DNA from: Siphonodentalium dalli
Lineage: Eukaryota; Mollusca; Scaphopoda; Gadilida; Siphonodentaliidae
Reading direction: 5' to 3'
Length of the DNA: 64,000 nt
Assembly (NCBI GenBank): GCA_032622095.1
Contig: CP136067.1
Location: 128,995,030 to 129,059,029 of the forward strand
The position numbers and the translations under genes are program-made. Below the pieces are notes generated by a model. The model searched no databases, had not been told where the DNA came from, and saw only the letters and a program-made list of their open reading frames with translations. Below are positions 10,833 to 22,825 of this stretch, piece after piece (positions within the stretch are counted from its first letter, which is position 1; every line of letters starts with the position of its first letter).

Positions 10833-11551
10833 TCTATTATATATTTTGAAAGATCTGTATGTGTATCTGTCTGTGTGTGTGTGTGTAATCGATGAACTCA
10901 AAAACGACCGACCCGATTTCGATGAAACTTGGTACGTGGGGGTATTTTCGGCCGGGGGTTAACATAGGCCTATTAATTTTCAGATCCGAGCTCAACTTTT
11001 CACGTGCCGAGGTCAAATCTGTTTTTACGCCGTTTTGCGCTAATATATTTCAGTTCGGTGCTCACAAATCGATTCGATATAGCGCGAATAATAAATTGCC
11101 AGTCATATAATTTGCACGGTTAGAATCTGTGGCGCTTCATCTTTCCAATGATGTATCACACGCCTGTGTACGTTTAAAGTTTCTACCTTAATTATCGGGA
11201 AGAACGCAGGACCATGCTTCGCTCATCGAAAAACACTGCGTAAATATATTACGCCATCAACAGATCGTGACGTGATCGCGTTAACTCTTAACCGGCCGAT
11301 GTCGCGTTAACTCATCACCGGCCGAGGTATCCGCAAATGACATTGGGCTATATATCTCGAAAACGGGTGGAGCTATCGACGTGAAATTTGGTATGTGAAT
11401 GTATCTTCCCCCGGATACGAATTTTATCGGGTCGCCGATCCCGTGCGACGCCAGCTTCGCGCATGCGCATACCAGATCTAGGAAACGGGTGGCGCTATCG
11501 ACTTGAAATTTGGTTTTTGAATAGCCCGGACGAAGTCGGGTCACCTTCTAG
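10833..11551 (+). mobile_element. Helitron-like non-autonomous element
   Basis: Starts TCTATTATATATTTTGAA directly after an A and ends CTAG directly before a T, the A^T target typical of Helitrons. A GC-rich hairpin (CCCGGAC gaa GTCGGG) ends about 10 nt before CTAG, as expected of a Helitron 3' end. No terminal inverted repeats or target duplication. Inside, GATGAAACTTGGTA and two 'cgacgtgaaatttggt' blocks suggest internal duplication. Neither Rep nor helicase is encoded. Confidence 0.6.
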
Positions 11552-11800
11552 TATTATATATATGGCCTAAATATTCACGCATATATATTCATATTGGACT
11601 TACTTGATTCTGATATAAGTGAGTAGAGACTTATACATGTGTCTTTGGGGTGGTGGGTTATATTGTGCCAAATAGACGTGAGTGGACTTATACCCGTTAT
11701 TCCGTTTATGACACGGGCAACAGTGATAACACGTTGTAAAAGCGTATTTGATTCTGCTTAATTTTCAGCATATTCTCGTGAAAATAGGTTCATATTGGAC

Positions 11801-12287
11801 TTAAAGGTACTCAATCCGATAAAACTCCTCTCAATTACTATTTCAATGGCTTCGGGGGTCAAAAATATTTGATTCGAGTCGAGGAAGTCACCCATCAAAG
11901 CTCAGATTTGTTAGATATCGATTTTAGAAATCTATTATTTTTCATTATCGGGAATACTTTCTGGCACAGAACACAGTCAAAATTGCGTTATTATTACCAC
12001 TTGATTTTAGAGTTATCCACCTTGTCTGTTTGAATAGTGTTTTGGTGTACACATCTCGAGCAGGTTACGAAATTGACGGCAATTATTAGTACTCATCTCG
12101 AGGAAATAAAAAATTTCAAAAATCAATATCTAATAACTTTGAGCTTTGTTTGATGGGTTCCTCGACTCGAATCAAATATTTCTTACCCCCAAAGCCAAAG
12201 AAATAGTAATATAGGACCCTCTGATCGGATTATTGTTGTTGGAATCTGTTGAGATGGGGACCCTCTGATCGGATTGAGTACCTTTAA
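11801..12287 (+). mobile_element. TTAA-flanked MITE, AGGTACTCAATCC family, copy 2
   Basis: TTAA (11801-11804) followed by AGGTACTCAATCCGAT; the right end mirrors this as ATCGGATTGAGTACCT then TTAA (12284-12287). The arms carry TTGATTCGAGTCGAGGAA on the left and its reverse complement on the right, making it a long-arm foldback. It is the most complete copy of this family here. Confidence 0.8.
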
Positions 12288-14099
12288 ATATTCACATAGA
12301 TTCATATTACTTGAGTTACTTGATTCGGACAGGTTATTCCGTTTATGGTGCTGGCCACAGTGAAAACACATTATAAAGAGCGTATATCTGGTAAGTCGAT
12401 TTAGGTTCACAGAGCGTAAAATAATAATATTACCGCGATTTAATTGTGTTTTTGAAATAAGTTCAATATGAGCTTATTTTCAAGAGAACAGACAGGTAAT
12501 ATGGAAGTTAAAAAATTAAAACAATGTATATAAAAACGCTACGTCTGAACTTTTAGAATAGTACATTACAGAATTAAATGATAATAAAAAGTTCTTATTC
12601 TAGATGCAAAATGATGAATCAGTAACATAATCTGCAATGGTTCGCATATTTTTCGACATAGATCTCGTGTGGACGCTTTAAATGGGTACTGTACACCACT
12701 TAAAGACATATTGTGGACTTATTCGGGTGCGTGAAACTGATAAGTTAATATTCAGGCGCGATGCCAACTGGTGGAATGTAGCATTCTACTAACATCACCG
12801 AAAATCTCAAGCAAATCGACCGTAACACTCCATAGAAAACATCGTCTGAACTACGCTCAATTGTAAATAGTTACCTCTCGATTCGGGACGCAACTACCGG
12901 CGATAAACTAACGAAAACGATTTCACCATCGAGAGTCGCTACATTTAATTAATACATAAGAATGATGACGTGTCACGCCAAATTGGATATAGTATTTGTA
13001 TAATATAACTACTTTTAGAAAGATTATTCTCCATTTATATTTGATCGCCCTTGGAGTGTTTCACATCACTTTAAACAAAATTCCCGATAATAACAACGAT
13101 CTAATATCGATAATATGTATAGAAATAAGCAATTTGAGTCGAAGATGTATTCTGTAAACGTTCAGGTTAATAGGTTATCTTAAATCAAAGTAAATAATTT
13201 TATATAAATTTAATTTATGGCTGAAGCCATAAACTAAACTACAAATTTCCGTGTATAATATTCATATAGTATAACATTTATTTCATACATTTGCTTGAAA
13301 ACTGTACAAAAAATTTGTATTTTCGCATTCGGGCTAATCTGCCATCGGTAACATTCCTTGGTACTCAACAGACTTTCAAATAATGGAAATCTGGTTACCT
13401 TATTCTTCGACTCAGAGACTATATAAACCAACAACAACATTTGAGTACAGTATCCCTTTAATTAGTGATAACAGTACTTCTAATATTGTATTTAATTATT
13501 ATAGACGGACATAATAAGCATATATGTAGTGGTATTGAATCAAATTAAGAGGAAAAGGAACTTATTTATTTTAACTATTTGAAACTTCGCTTGTGAACAA
13601 GTCTGGGAAATTCCGTTTGTTGACTATACTACCTTATGTTAAGTTTTATAAGGAAAGACCAACTTTATGTTATTTTGTCATTTTAAAAACTGTTTTTGTT
13701 AATAAAACTGTTAGCCAGACAAAAATTACCAACCGGCTATTACAATAACATTTTGATATATAAGTGTAGGAAACATAGATTGTTGTACATCTACCTTACA
13801 ACCACAAATCAGAAACGCAACTCCTAAAATAGAGGGCTCTATATGTGATCCCAGCAGGTCCTAATAGCATAAACAGGTGTTTTTTCAGTTAGGAATGTAT
13901 TACTTGTAGAGGTTATATTTGGTCTTTTAAACTCTTAGATAAAAACAATTGTGTTTATGGACTTTTCGTATTTTCCACCCACGGGCATACCTTCCTGCAA
14001 AATTTTAACTATCCCTCCTGTCTCAAATAGATAAAATTAACCCCTTTGTCCAGCATGTAACACTAAATAGCGTTTTTTGTTAACTTCTTCAGAATACCG
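12288..14099. other. 1.8 kb without recognisable genes
   Basis: AT-rich with scattered short frames. Near 13980-14000 a 'gggcataccttcctgcaaaa' block matches the right end of the 1.7-kb candidate element at 7657-9328 and looks like a solo end. Nothing else is supported. Confidence 0.4.
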
Positions 14100-14601
14100 T
14101 TAAAGGTACGGTTGGCCTTGGCGGTGGGTATCCTGTGAAAATATTTCCACCCGTCTAAAACCGCCACAAACAGAAAGAACAACAAAATGTAGACAGACTT
14201 TGTCCGTATACAAATAAGAAATATCGCATAAACAGTATGTTATTGTCATATTTGTGACCATTGTTATGTAAACAAAAGCATAAAAAGTTACTTTTCTGGT
14301 GTTTGTTTATATTATGATGGTAAACATAAAGAGCGTTCTTTGTTGGTGAATTCCTGATATGGAACGAATAAAGAGCGTTCATGCCATTTGTGTGTGATTA
14401 GCCAGCAGCATTGTGCTGTCTTCTGTAACACAATCAGGCTCTTGCTTAGGTAAAATATAGTAAATCTTTATGATAACATGCTGTTTACGCGATGGTCATG
14501 GTATATATGAACGAAACTGTATGTGTTTTAATGTTTTTCTGTTTACGGTGATTGGAACAAATATGAATATTTTCGACAACTAAGGCCTCACGTGCCTTTA
14601 A
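14100..14601 (+). mobile_element. TTAA-flanked MITE, AGGTACGG family, copy 1
   Basis: TTAA then AGGTACGGTTGGCCTTGGCG on the left; AAGGCCTCACGTGCCT then TTAA on the right. It contains paired GTTTACATAACAA-like arms and two AAAGAGCGTTC blocks. A near full-length copy lies in opposite orientation at 44342-44849 and a shorter one at 60774-61117. Confidence 0.8.
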
Positions 14602-15354
14602 ATACAAAAAGCGCCCGCATTACTTTGCCGAGCATTGAAATTTTACTTCTCATGTCGTTAGCTTTGGCAAATATGCATTATTTTATATGCATGGTGTCGT
14701 TCATTTTCTGGCACTATATGGTTTTCTATTAGAAAATGCCTGCAAAAAATGCCATGAGAACCAGTGTATGAGCGTACACCAAATCCTTACTACAGTTTAA
14801 TAGAGACCTTTCGCAAAATCACGAATATGGTTTATATAAAAGGGATATGGACAATATCGTGCCAGATACAGCAGAAAATTCGATCTTTACGCACGGGGGT
14901 TCTTCTGTGAGACGAAATACACCCAACGCAGTTAAATTATATGTAGACGCGTCAAGGATGTGGCACCGGTCCTGGTTGGGGACGCTCTAACAATATCCGT
15001 GTGTTGTATAACACACGGATAATAACATGGGATCTGGAAGAGATACACTTTAATTTTTCCATCAAATATATGTGTAACTGAATATAGTGGGCCAAATGCC
15101 CTCTCACAAATTAACCATCGTATGCATGTAAGTTGTGATGGTGTCCACCTTACTAGGACAATATATCCTATCGGTAATCGTAATTAATAGTGATCTTGCG
15201 ATCTATTGTGTTATTGCACGTACGTGTGTATCGACATGTTGTACCACATAAATATGTCAACCCTTTCTATACAAACCGTTTGGTGAACTTAATCTAAACA
15301 TTTCCCGCAATAAATATGACTTCTTTTGTACTTTTATTTATCTGTTGTTTTCTG
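14602..15354. other. Unique stretch with a short perfect hairpin
   Basis: ATCCGTGTGTT / AACACACGGAT with a 4-nt loop lies at about 14995-15020. Near 14805 AGAGACCTTTCGCAAAA matches the terminus of the 2-kb candidate element at 20796-22825. No gene recognised. Confidence 0.45.
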
Positions 15355-15361
15355 ATATTAC

Positions 15362-16481
15362 CAGGGGGTGGGGGGTAGGAAATGTTTTTCAGGCACGTAT
15401 GCTGATTTTTGACTTTCGACCCTTGTTGGGACCCACCCACCCCCGCGTCCAAATTTTTTTCGTTTTCGGATGGGGGGGGGGGGGGGGGGGGGTCGGGTTT
15501 TTTTTTCAGGCACGTATGGCATTTTTTCACTTTCGATCATTTTTTGTACCCACCCACCCCCACCGCCAAATTTTGTTTCCGTTTTCGGCAGTTTTTTCCG
15601 ACCATTTTTTGACACCCACCCCCTTTTTAACACTAAAACAGAGATTTTCGGGGGGAATTCACTGTAAAGAGCTGTATATGAATTTCTGTGCATACTATTT
15701 ATCATGATGTTAACATGGACATGTAAATAGGAATGAGTCATTTTGAGGTCATTCGGCCAAAAAAACATGGCTGCCAGCGGCCATCTTGGATTTCAAAATT
15801 TGCAACAAAATACAACACGATAACTGCCTGCAGTCAGTTTACCAGTTAGAATTACATTATTTCTCATTCAAAGTGGTTTTCAAGCCCAACTCATTGCCAA
15901 AACACTAAAAAAAAACAAGCAGGAAATATTTTTTTAGTTGCGGAAAAAATTGCTTGTTGGTGGCTTTGACCACCCACCCACCCCGGCATACGTGCCGGAA
16001 TTTTTTTTCACCCCCCCCCTGTTTTCGGCAGTTTTTTCCGACCATTTTCTGACACCCACCCCCTTTTAACACTAAAACAGAGATTTGCGGGGGGAATTTC
16101 ACTGTAAACAGTTGTATATGAATTTCTGTGAATACTATTAGTCATGGATGTGAACATTGACATGTAAATAGGAACAAGTCATTTTGGGGTTATTCGGTCA
16201 AAAAAAACATGGCTGCCAGCAGCCATCTTGGATTTCAAAATTCAATCCATTATCATGGGCTACAGGCTATACTGTTTGTCTGATCATCATGAAATTTGTC
16301 ATTTATGGTAATATTGACATATAGATGTGTTTTAAGCCAAACTCATTGCAAAAACAGTCAAAAAGACTTGCAGGAAAAAATATTTTTGAGTTGCGGAAAA
16401 AAATGTTAGTTGGCCCTATCGACCACCCACCCACCCCGGCATACGTGCCCGGAAAAAACTTTTTTTCCACCCCCCCCCCTG
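15362..16481 (+). mobile_element. Poly-G/poly-C element, outer copy with nested insert
   Basis: Starts CAGGGGG and ends CCCCTG, with exact 7-bp duplications ATATTAC at 15355-15361 and 16482-16488. The body is interrupted by a second family member (15470-16021). Removing the insert restores continuity at TTTTCGG, giving an outer element of about 560 bp. Confidence 0.85.
15470..16021 (+). mobile_element. Poly-G/poly-C element nested in its own family
   Basis: Inserted in the outer element with 7-bp duplications TTTTCGG at 15463-15469 and 16022-16028. The right end is CCCCTG. The left end reads AT followed by a long G-run instead of CA, so the terminal dinucleotide has changed. The body closely matches the copies at 4443 and 39685. 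Confidence 0.85.
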
Positions 16482-16488
16482 ATATTAC

Positions 16489-17589
16489 CTGTATATACCT
16501 GCAATTCAATATGAATAAACTACTCCGATGTATACTTGTTTACTGACTGGGGAATCCATTTAGTATAAAAGGGTTAAATACGTTCGCATGGATGCTGCAA
16601 TCAATTATCGCTCTATTGAATATGTTAAATTTGAATATTGAGTATATGTCACTATCATAATCCAAATCATGATTTATTTGAACTGAACAGGAAGGAAGTA
16701 TAGTGAAATAGAGTTATCTTCCTTGTATTGTTGCCTACGATTTTCTGAGAAATTATTGTTTAATACATAAAATGAAATGAAGTGTAGCGGTTACACTTCT
16801 TTCTGTTTGACCATATATGAGTCGCACAATCTTCCATATTGGTGTGCACTTCCTGATATGACGTCAGAATGAAGATGGGTATAATGAAACCCTTGCTGAT
16901 TTCAAGTGGCCATTGACTGCGTGCCGGTCAGTGATGAGTCAGACGAAATTTTCGGCCTCTACGCCCTCGGCGACTGTCGCTGTATATGATCTCCCTGCTC
17001 GACTGAACCTTCTATATATGATTTCGGCTTCTACACCCTCGGCGACTGTCGCCATATATGATTTCCCAGCTCGACTGAATTGAGAATCATGCATGGACCG
17101 AATTATCGTCACCAACCTCGATGAACTTTCTTACATGCATGCTCGTTCTTGGCACCTCACACCACCAATGGTGACAACTGATTATTATCTCAATAATCCC
17201 AACTGCTGAATATTTCCAAACTGATATCCGCTAAGGAACTTAATTTTTCAAATAATGGCCATTTTAGTCCCAAATTTTGACCCAAAGTAGGACAATATGC
17301 ATATGTTGGTCTAAAATAACCTATTGCCCACTAAATACTGTTTGGAAAACCAGACTATGAGAATAATTTAAACCAGTGTTTAGCAACAACTGTTGAATAA
17401 TTTGACCAAGGTTCGAGAAGCTAGACACCACCTATCGCCACGTACCAGAGAGATAGCGCGGATTCGAACGTTTTCTTCATTTTTCATTGAATATACTCGA
17501 AATCAATTCAGATCGATTTAGTTGTAAGTTCGTGTGATACACGCTATATACGTACAACGTATATGTCTCGGTTGATGTGTAGATCTCTT
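16489..17589. other. Unique stretch with a 72-bp tandem duplication
   Basis: At 16951-17090 a segment with TTCGGC.TCTAC.CCCTCGG is repeated once with a 72-bp period. No gene recognised. Confidence 0.5.
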
Positions 17590-17692
17590 GGTTAGAGTCG
17601 TTAGACGCTTTGTCTGGACACCGAAGTTAAGCAACGTCGAGCGCGGATAGTCCTTGGATTGGTGACCGGCTGGGATTCCGGTGCTGCCAACT
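17590..17692 (+). pseudogene. 5S rRNA-derived sequence (pseudogene or SINE head)
   Basis: CCGAAGTTAAGCAACGTCGA at 17621-17640, then ATAGTCCTTGGATTGGTGACC and GGCTGGGATTCCGGTGCTG, follows the 3' two-thirds of animal 5S rRNA in order, including the internal A-box and C-box regions. The first 40 or so bases and parts of the stems diverge strongly, so it is unlikely to be a working 5S gene. 5S-derived SINEs exist in animals; no second copy is in the window, and no poly-A or LINE-like tail could be defined. Confidence 0.65.
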
Positions 17693-17972
17693 TTCGGCGC
17701 GACCCAGTAGGATATCAGTTTAGTTGAGAATTATGTGCAACGGTCAGTCGAGGAAATGAAAGAATGGACTGTCGAGGAAATGAACGTATTTATTGTTTCA
17801 CTGTAGTGCGGAATGCCAAATAGGGGATCATTTTCAGAGACATAACTTGCTATGTTTGGACTTCTTAAACTCGACATCTGCTAGGCGTTTCTCTAAGTCG
17901 CCAGGTCGTGCTAGCATCGCTTTCACGTTTTGTTTAATTCCACAAGTCCGACAGCTGGTACTTATATCACAA

Positions 17973-18728
17973 TGGCCGGATTCTTCATCTCCAGATTAAA
18001 CCTCCCGAGTTTAATCCTGGGTTAAACCTACATTGACGGACCAGCCAACCCGGGTTTAGGTAACCGTTTGTGGTCGTTCAGTGGCTGACAGAATCCAGTG
18101 ACCAGGCGGAACATAGGAAGGCAACGTATGATTATATGTCCACCCTAATTAACGCGAACACACACACACAAACACACACACACGCTTATAACAACCCTCG
18201 TGTATGCATGGATCGATTGTGACATGACAACACCAAGCAGCCCCTCGCATCTCATAGACCATGCCGTCAACCGATATTATGTTCAGGTCCACCAATGTAA
18301 ACAGCGGTCAAGAAAAGACGGATTCTTCATCTCAGGTCCAGCCCTCGAAAGTCTAAACCGGGTTTAGTTGACCGTCGAATTAATTGGTTTAGATGCCGAT
18401 TTATGGTTATACAACGCACAAATTATCGCAAGTTACAGAACACTTTAGAGCTTCTCGCTTATAAATATCCAATTAAAATGTGATCAGTATCGTAGTTATC
18501 GATTTTAACTCTTTATAGGACGCGGCGGTTCGCATTAGGCAAGTACGATTGTTCAGCTTTACAATATACAGACTATACTGCTGAAACTCGGTCTGGTTGG
18601 AGCAGGCTTTAACCGAAGATGAACACATGTGGTATCGGGTTTAAACCACGGATTGAGCTGTCAAACGGCGAATTAAACCTATAGGTTTACACAAACCAGG
18701 TTTAAACAAGAGATTAAGAATCCGGCCA
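17973..18728. mobile_element. Candidate inverted-repeat element, TGGCCGGATTCTT ends
   Basis: TGGCCGGATTCTTCATCTC on the left is mirrored by GAGATTAAGAATCCGGCCA on the right, and paired 'gtttaaacc' blocks follow inward on both sides. No clear target duplication. An inner part (about 18310-18560, with GACGGATTCTTCATCTCAGG) recurs inverted near 59790-60625, so at least one element is nested here. Confidence 0.5.
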
Positions 18729-18879
18729 ATACGTCATGGTTAATGGACGAGAGACTGAACATTCGGAAAATAGAAGGTTGAGCAAAAAAGGATACCTACT
18801 TTCATACCGATGAACATTTCCGACAAATATGATAAATGAGACACATACGAATGTACAAAACCACGCATTGATACAGTTA

Positions 18880-19150
18880 TCGGGGCGGTCTGTTCGTCCG
18901 TCCATCAGTTCGCTTTTGGTTGGAGGATGATAACTTTACATATAGTTCCAACTGAATGGAATGAAATGTGTGTATACTAGTACAAAATATAGGTCAAGTT
19001 TGCTCGCCAATTTTGTCCAGAGTTATGGCCCTTTGTTGTAATTACCACATGCGTATTTTGCCACGCCTTATCAATGCTCTTCTTATTCAATGAAATAAGT
19101 CCACAATATGTCTTTAAATTTGACTTTTCTTAAAAATAGTATTTTATGCA
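18880..19150 (+). repeat. Dispersed repeat fragment with TCTGTTCGTCCGTCC
   Basis: Contains TCTGTTCGTCCGTCC and GAGTTATGGCCCTTTG. From memory these motifs look like common molluscan dispersed repeats, but no second copy in the window proves it. The minus-strand frame at 18714-18905 is a by-product. Confidence 0.3.
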
Positions 19151-19577
19151 TTTCTTTTCAGAGTGTACCCTATCGCGAGACCATATAGCAACCACACCAA
19201 ACAACCACACCAAACAGCCACCACACCAAACAGCCACAGCCACATTAAAGAGCAAACAGTTGAACCTATCTCTAAATACATTTATTAGCAGCTGAATGGC
19301 AGAGGAGATGGGCTCTGATCAGTTCTGCAACTTGGGCTCCGATCATCTGTGCCCACACAGCTAGCTGTGTGTATATAATAATATGTGTAAGTTATATATA
19401 CGTTGTGGGTCACAATAAGTATGATCAACAACATGCTAGCTATTTGTGACATCTTAGGTGCGCGTAGCAATATGATGTAGTGTTCGCGCTGCCGCTTGCC
19501 AAAATGCAAAGCAAACATAATGCACATTTGGTAAAAATTATATTTCTCAGCAAACTTGTTGGCAAGTGCATGTAACA

Positions 19578-19580
<3 letters not shown>

Positions 19581-19617
<37 letters not shown>

Positions 19618-19671
19618 GGAGAGAGAGAGTAGAGAGAGGGAGAGGAGAAAGAGAGAGAGAGAGAGAGAGAG
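19581..19671 (+). repeat. GA microsatellite
   Basis: About 90 bp of mostly GA dinucleotides with a few interruptions. It produces a Ser-Leu run in a minus-strand frame that is not a gene. Confidence 0.95.
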
Positions 19672-19683
19672 AGGTGCGGGAGT

Positions 19684-20102
19684 CACTTAATTTTCGAATC
19701 ACCAGATCACATTATATTCAACATAATTGATGTCATATACCATTTAAAAGAGGAAGCTCCAAAACATTGTAGCATTAACTGATCCGGTCGAATAAACTGG
19801 GGACATGTTGTTTTTGTCGAGGTACCAAGGTGTGTCCTGCATTTAATTTTGATCCGGACTGTACTATAAAGTCTATTACACTCAATGGAAGGGGAATAAC
19901 TCTATCTCTTAGTTTGAATTTTGATGCATTCTGGGTTGACACGATGGGAGTCTTGGGATGAATCTCCATCACTTGGTGGACAGTCCTAGGCCACAGCTGC
20001 TTCGTATTATGGTGGAATATATATTTGTTTGGTTCCTTTTCCAAATGGTATATAATATGGTATAATGTTATCTGGGCATTCGAAAATTAAGTGGGCCTTT
20101 AA
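19684..20102. mobile_element. TTAA-type MITE, AGGCCCACTTAATTTT family, left-truncated
   Basis: The right end reads AAAATTAAGTGGGCCT then TTAA (20099-20102). The left end begins only at CACTTAATTTTCGAATCACC, directly beside the GA microsatellite, so its first bases and TTAA are missing. A full copy is at 60002-60459; the inner part is inverted between the two copies. Confidence 0.7.
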
Positions 20103-20177
20103 CTTCGATGATCAAACAAAGCGTCTAACAACCAATACATCTACACCTCTCGTTCAGAGAAGTCATCGCCTTCTATA

Positions 20178-20687
20178 CAGGTCGGGCACATCCTGAATTC
20201 CACTTATTATAGTGGTATTCCATTATTATAGTGGTATACGACCATAACGTATTTATATTTCCTTTATTTGCTTCGGAAATAGAAGAGGGTGCATATAACA
20301 GTGCACAGCCAAATTTCACTCTTGACAATAGCGCAGCGAATGAACAGTCTTCCAACAAAATCCGTTGTGCAATATTTTACGCCAGCGTTGTTATTCAATA
20401 ATATTACTGACGATGCCTTTCTAAATGACAATAACATGATGATTCAATTGCTCCTTCCAACTAATTGAATGCTAATTGAGTTGCTTATCGTGTGCCGTCA
20501 TGATTAATCATTCTCCTGGACATAATATATGTATAATACCGAATTAGCGCGACACTGATTTTGAATAATTTGTGTGAAATATGATTTTGGATTATCCCTC
20601 TTTTATCAAATTCACAAAACGGTAATGGTCAGACTCATATACCGCCATAATAGTGGAATTCAGGATGTGCCTGACCTGTTCTATATC
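20178..20687. repeat. Foldback with AGGTCGGGCACATCC arms
   Basis: 'ggcacatcctgaattccac' near 20185-20204 is matched inverted by 'gtggaattcaggatgtgcc' near 20653-20671. The arms are about 40 bp and the spacer about 430 bp. No target duplication defined. Confidence 0.5.
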
Positions 20688-20795
20688 AGACACCTTTCGC
20701 GCATACTGAACGACGACATACAATTAATAAGAATAGGGCACTACGTCACTAGATGTTGTGTTCTTTCTATTCGTTGTCGTTTTTCCTTATTCAAT

Positions 20796-22825
20796 AGAGA
20801 CCTTTCGCAAAACTCACGTTTACGATTACGGATACGGATAGGGTACTACGTCACCAACATTTGTGTACTTTCTAATCGTTGTCGTATTTTGCTATCCGCA
20901 ATAACGGTTACGATTTCATGGTTTCTAATAAGCTCAAATAACACCTGAAATTTATTTTCTGCAATATATCACTTTACTCCGTTCGAGACTGTATATGTAT
21001 ATCATGTAAACCATCCAGTTGTATTGAGCTACGACCTCGATATGCTGTTTAGATTAGCAATCACTCTACTCGTCGTCGTGAATCTCGAGCTTCCCGCGAA
21101 ATAAGATCGCTATTCACAACGGATAGTCATCGCTGGCTGCGACACAAAACTTTGCAGTAATATATAGAAGTGCACTATGAAACCAGTCGCCAAAAATACA
21201 CGACTGACATGGATTTGGTGGTACTAAAATAATATTTGGCACACCCACCGACATCACCGTGTCGACTTTGTTTCGATTTGATAGGACCAAATCAGAAGTG
21301 ATGCACATCAGCGAGCACAGCAACCGTATGTCGGATTTCCTAAACCCAAAGAGGTGATAGGCCTGGATAGGATAGGATAGGATATTTTATTTCCAATACA
21401 CATACACAGAGACGTGGTGACAGGGGGAGGGGTTGGGGGGGGGGGGGGGGGGGTGGGGTGTCTCACCCCTCAACTTTGGTCAAATTTTTCAACAGTTGGA
21501 AATTTAACACCTGAGACAACATTAGTTGGAAATTTCACACCAACAATAGGTTGAAAATGTTCTTGTAGTTTGATTTTCAAACAATTTATTGTGGGGAATT
21601 TATTGTTTTTGGACCAATATTTGCATATTTTCCTTCTTTTGATAAAAATTTTGGACTGAAATGGCCATCAGTTAGACATTTTCCAACCTTAGGGGTGTCA
21701 GGTTGGAAATTTCCAACACTTGGAAAGCTTGTGTCCTGGTCCCTCCCCGTGGCCAGTCAAAAACTTCTAGTTAATTTAAGAATATAATATTGTCCTACAT
21801 TTGGTCAAAATTGGACTGGAATTGTCATCAGTTGGAAATGTCCAACTCTATGAATGCTTGAGGCTAGTCTAGATGCCAGGATTTTGCGATTTTATTGTTC
21901 ACGTTTAAAAAAAAAATTCGCACTCCGGGCCGAACCATGGTCGGTCCGGTGTGTCCTGGTCCCTCCCCGTGGCCAATAAAAAACTGCTAATGAGTTTAAG
22001 AAAACAATATTTTACTACATTTGGTTAAAATCGTTGACTGAAAATTTCCAAACTAAGGGAGAGTATGAGGTTTGAAATTTTCAACACTAGGAAAGCTTGA
22101 GGTCAGTCTAGATGCTAGGATTTTCGATTTTCTTGTTTAGTTTTCAATATTTTCTCACACCGGGCCGATCAACCATGGTCGGCCCGGTGGGGCCTGGTCT
22201 ATTGTCCGTAGTCGTGTGCACACCCCAACGGAAACCCTATAGCCAGGTCCCTGCACATACATATTACATAATAATGATGACAATTATGGATAATTCTGTC
22301 GTAAATTGTGGGGGATGGCATAATCTGACAAGACTGTCTTCCTGCCAAAATCGCATTGAAATGAAATTGCGGACTGAAAGGGTCTTGAAGTGGTGGCGTC
22401 GTGGTTGATGTGAGGTCCAAATTTAGGAACCCCTCTTCCCCATCAGCATAACGTCTATCAGGTCTTCCATGATAACAACGAACTGAATTTCCACCACATA
22501 TGACCTGGCATTTATACCTGTATTGCCATAATATATCACGAGAATCCCGGGTCGTACGTTGTTACTGGTCGAATTATTGACAATAGGAACAGGTCATGAT
22601 TATCGCATTGTTGCAAATGAGACGAATAGTGAAGTATTAAGGGAATGTATACCAAACACACGCTTTGAGTTGTAAAAGTGGTTCAAAATAATGATGGTAC
22701 GTGTTCGTCAAAACTCTTACGCGTAGTCGTTTTGCGAAAGGACTTTTTGGCCATACGGATAGACTTACGACTACGAATAGCTATCCGTATTCGTAATCGT
22801 AAACGTGAGGATGCGAAAGGTCTCT
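20796..22825. mobile_element. Candidate 2.0-kb inverted-repeat element
   Basis: AGAGACCTTTCGCAAAACTC...TTTACGATTACGGATACGGATAG on the left is mirrored on the right by CTATCCGTATTCGTAATCG...GATGCGAAAGGTCTCT (near 22783-22825), a terminal repeat of about 48 bp. The inside holds a long G-run (about 21436-21453) and a 220-240-bp tandem repeat. No clear target duplication and no coding capacity. Confidence 0.55.
21731..22200 (+). repeat. 220-240-bp tandem repeat, two copies plus edge
   Basis: TGTCCTGGTCCCTCCCCGTG recurs at 21732 and 21952, and a shortened GGCCTGGTC edge appears near 22192. Each unit closes with a hairpin of the type CCGGGCCG...CATGGTCGG.CCGGTG. It lies within the 2-kb candidate element. 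Confidence 0.7.

Noticed and set aside
14994-15021. Short perfect hairpin as a terminator or RNA element
   Set aside because: A lone 11-bp stem without a T-run or conserved context; not informative in this genome type.
19285-19686. 133-codon minus frame with Ser-Leu runs
   Set aside because: The run is the GA microsatellite; the rest has no features.
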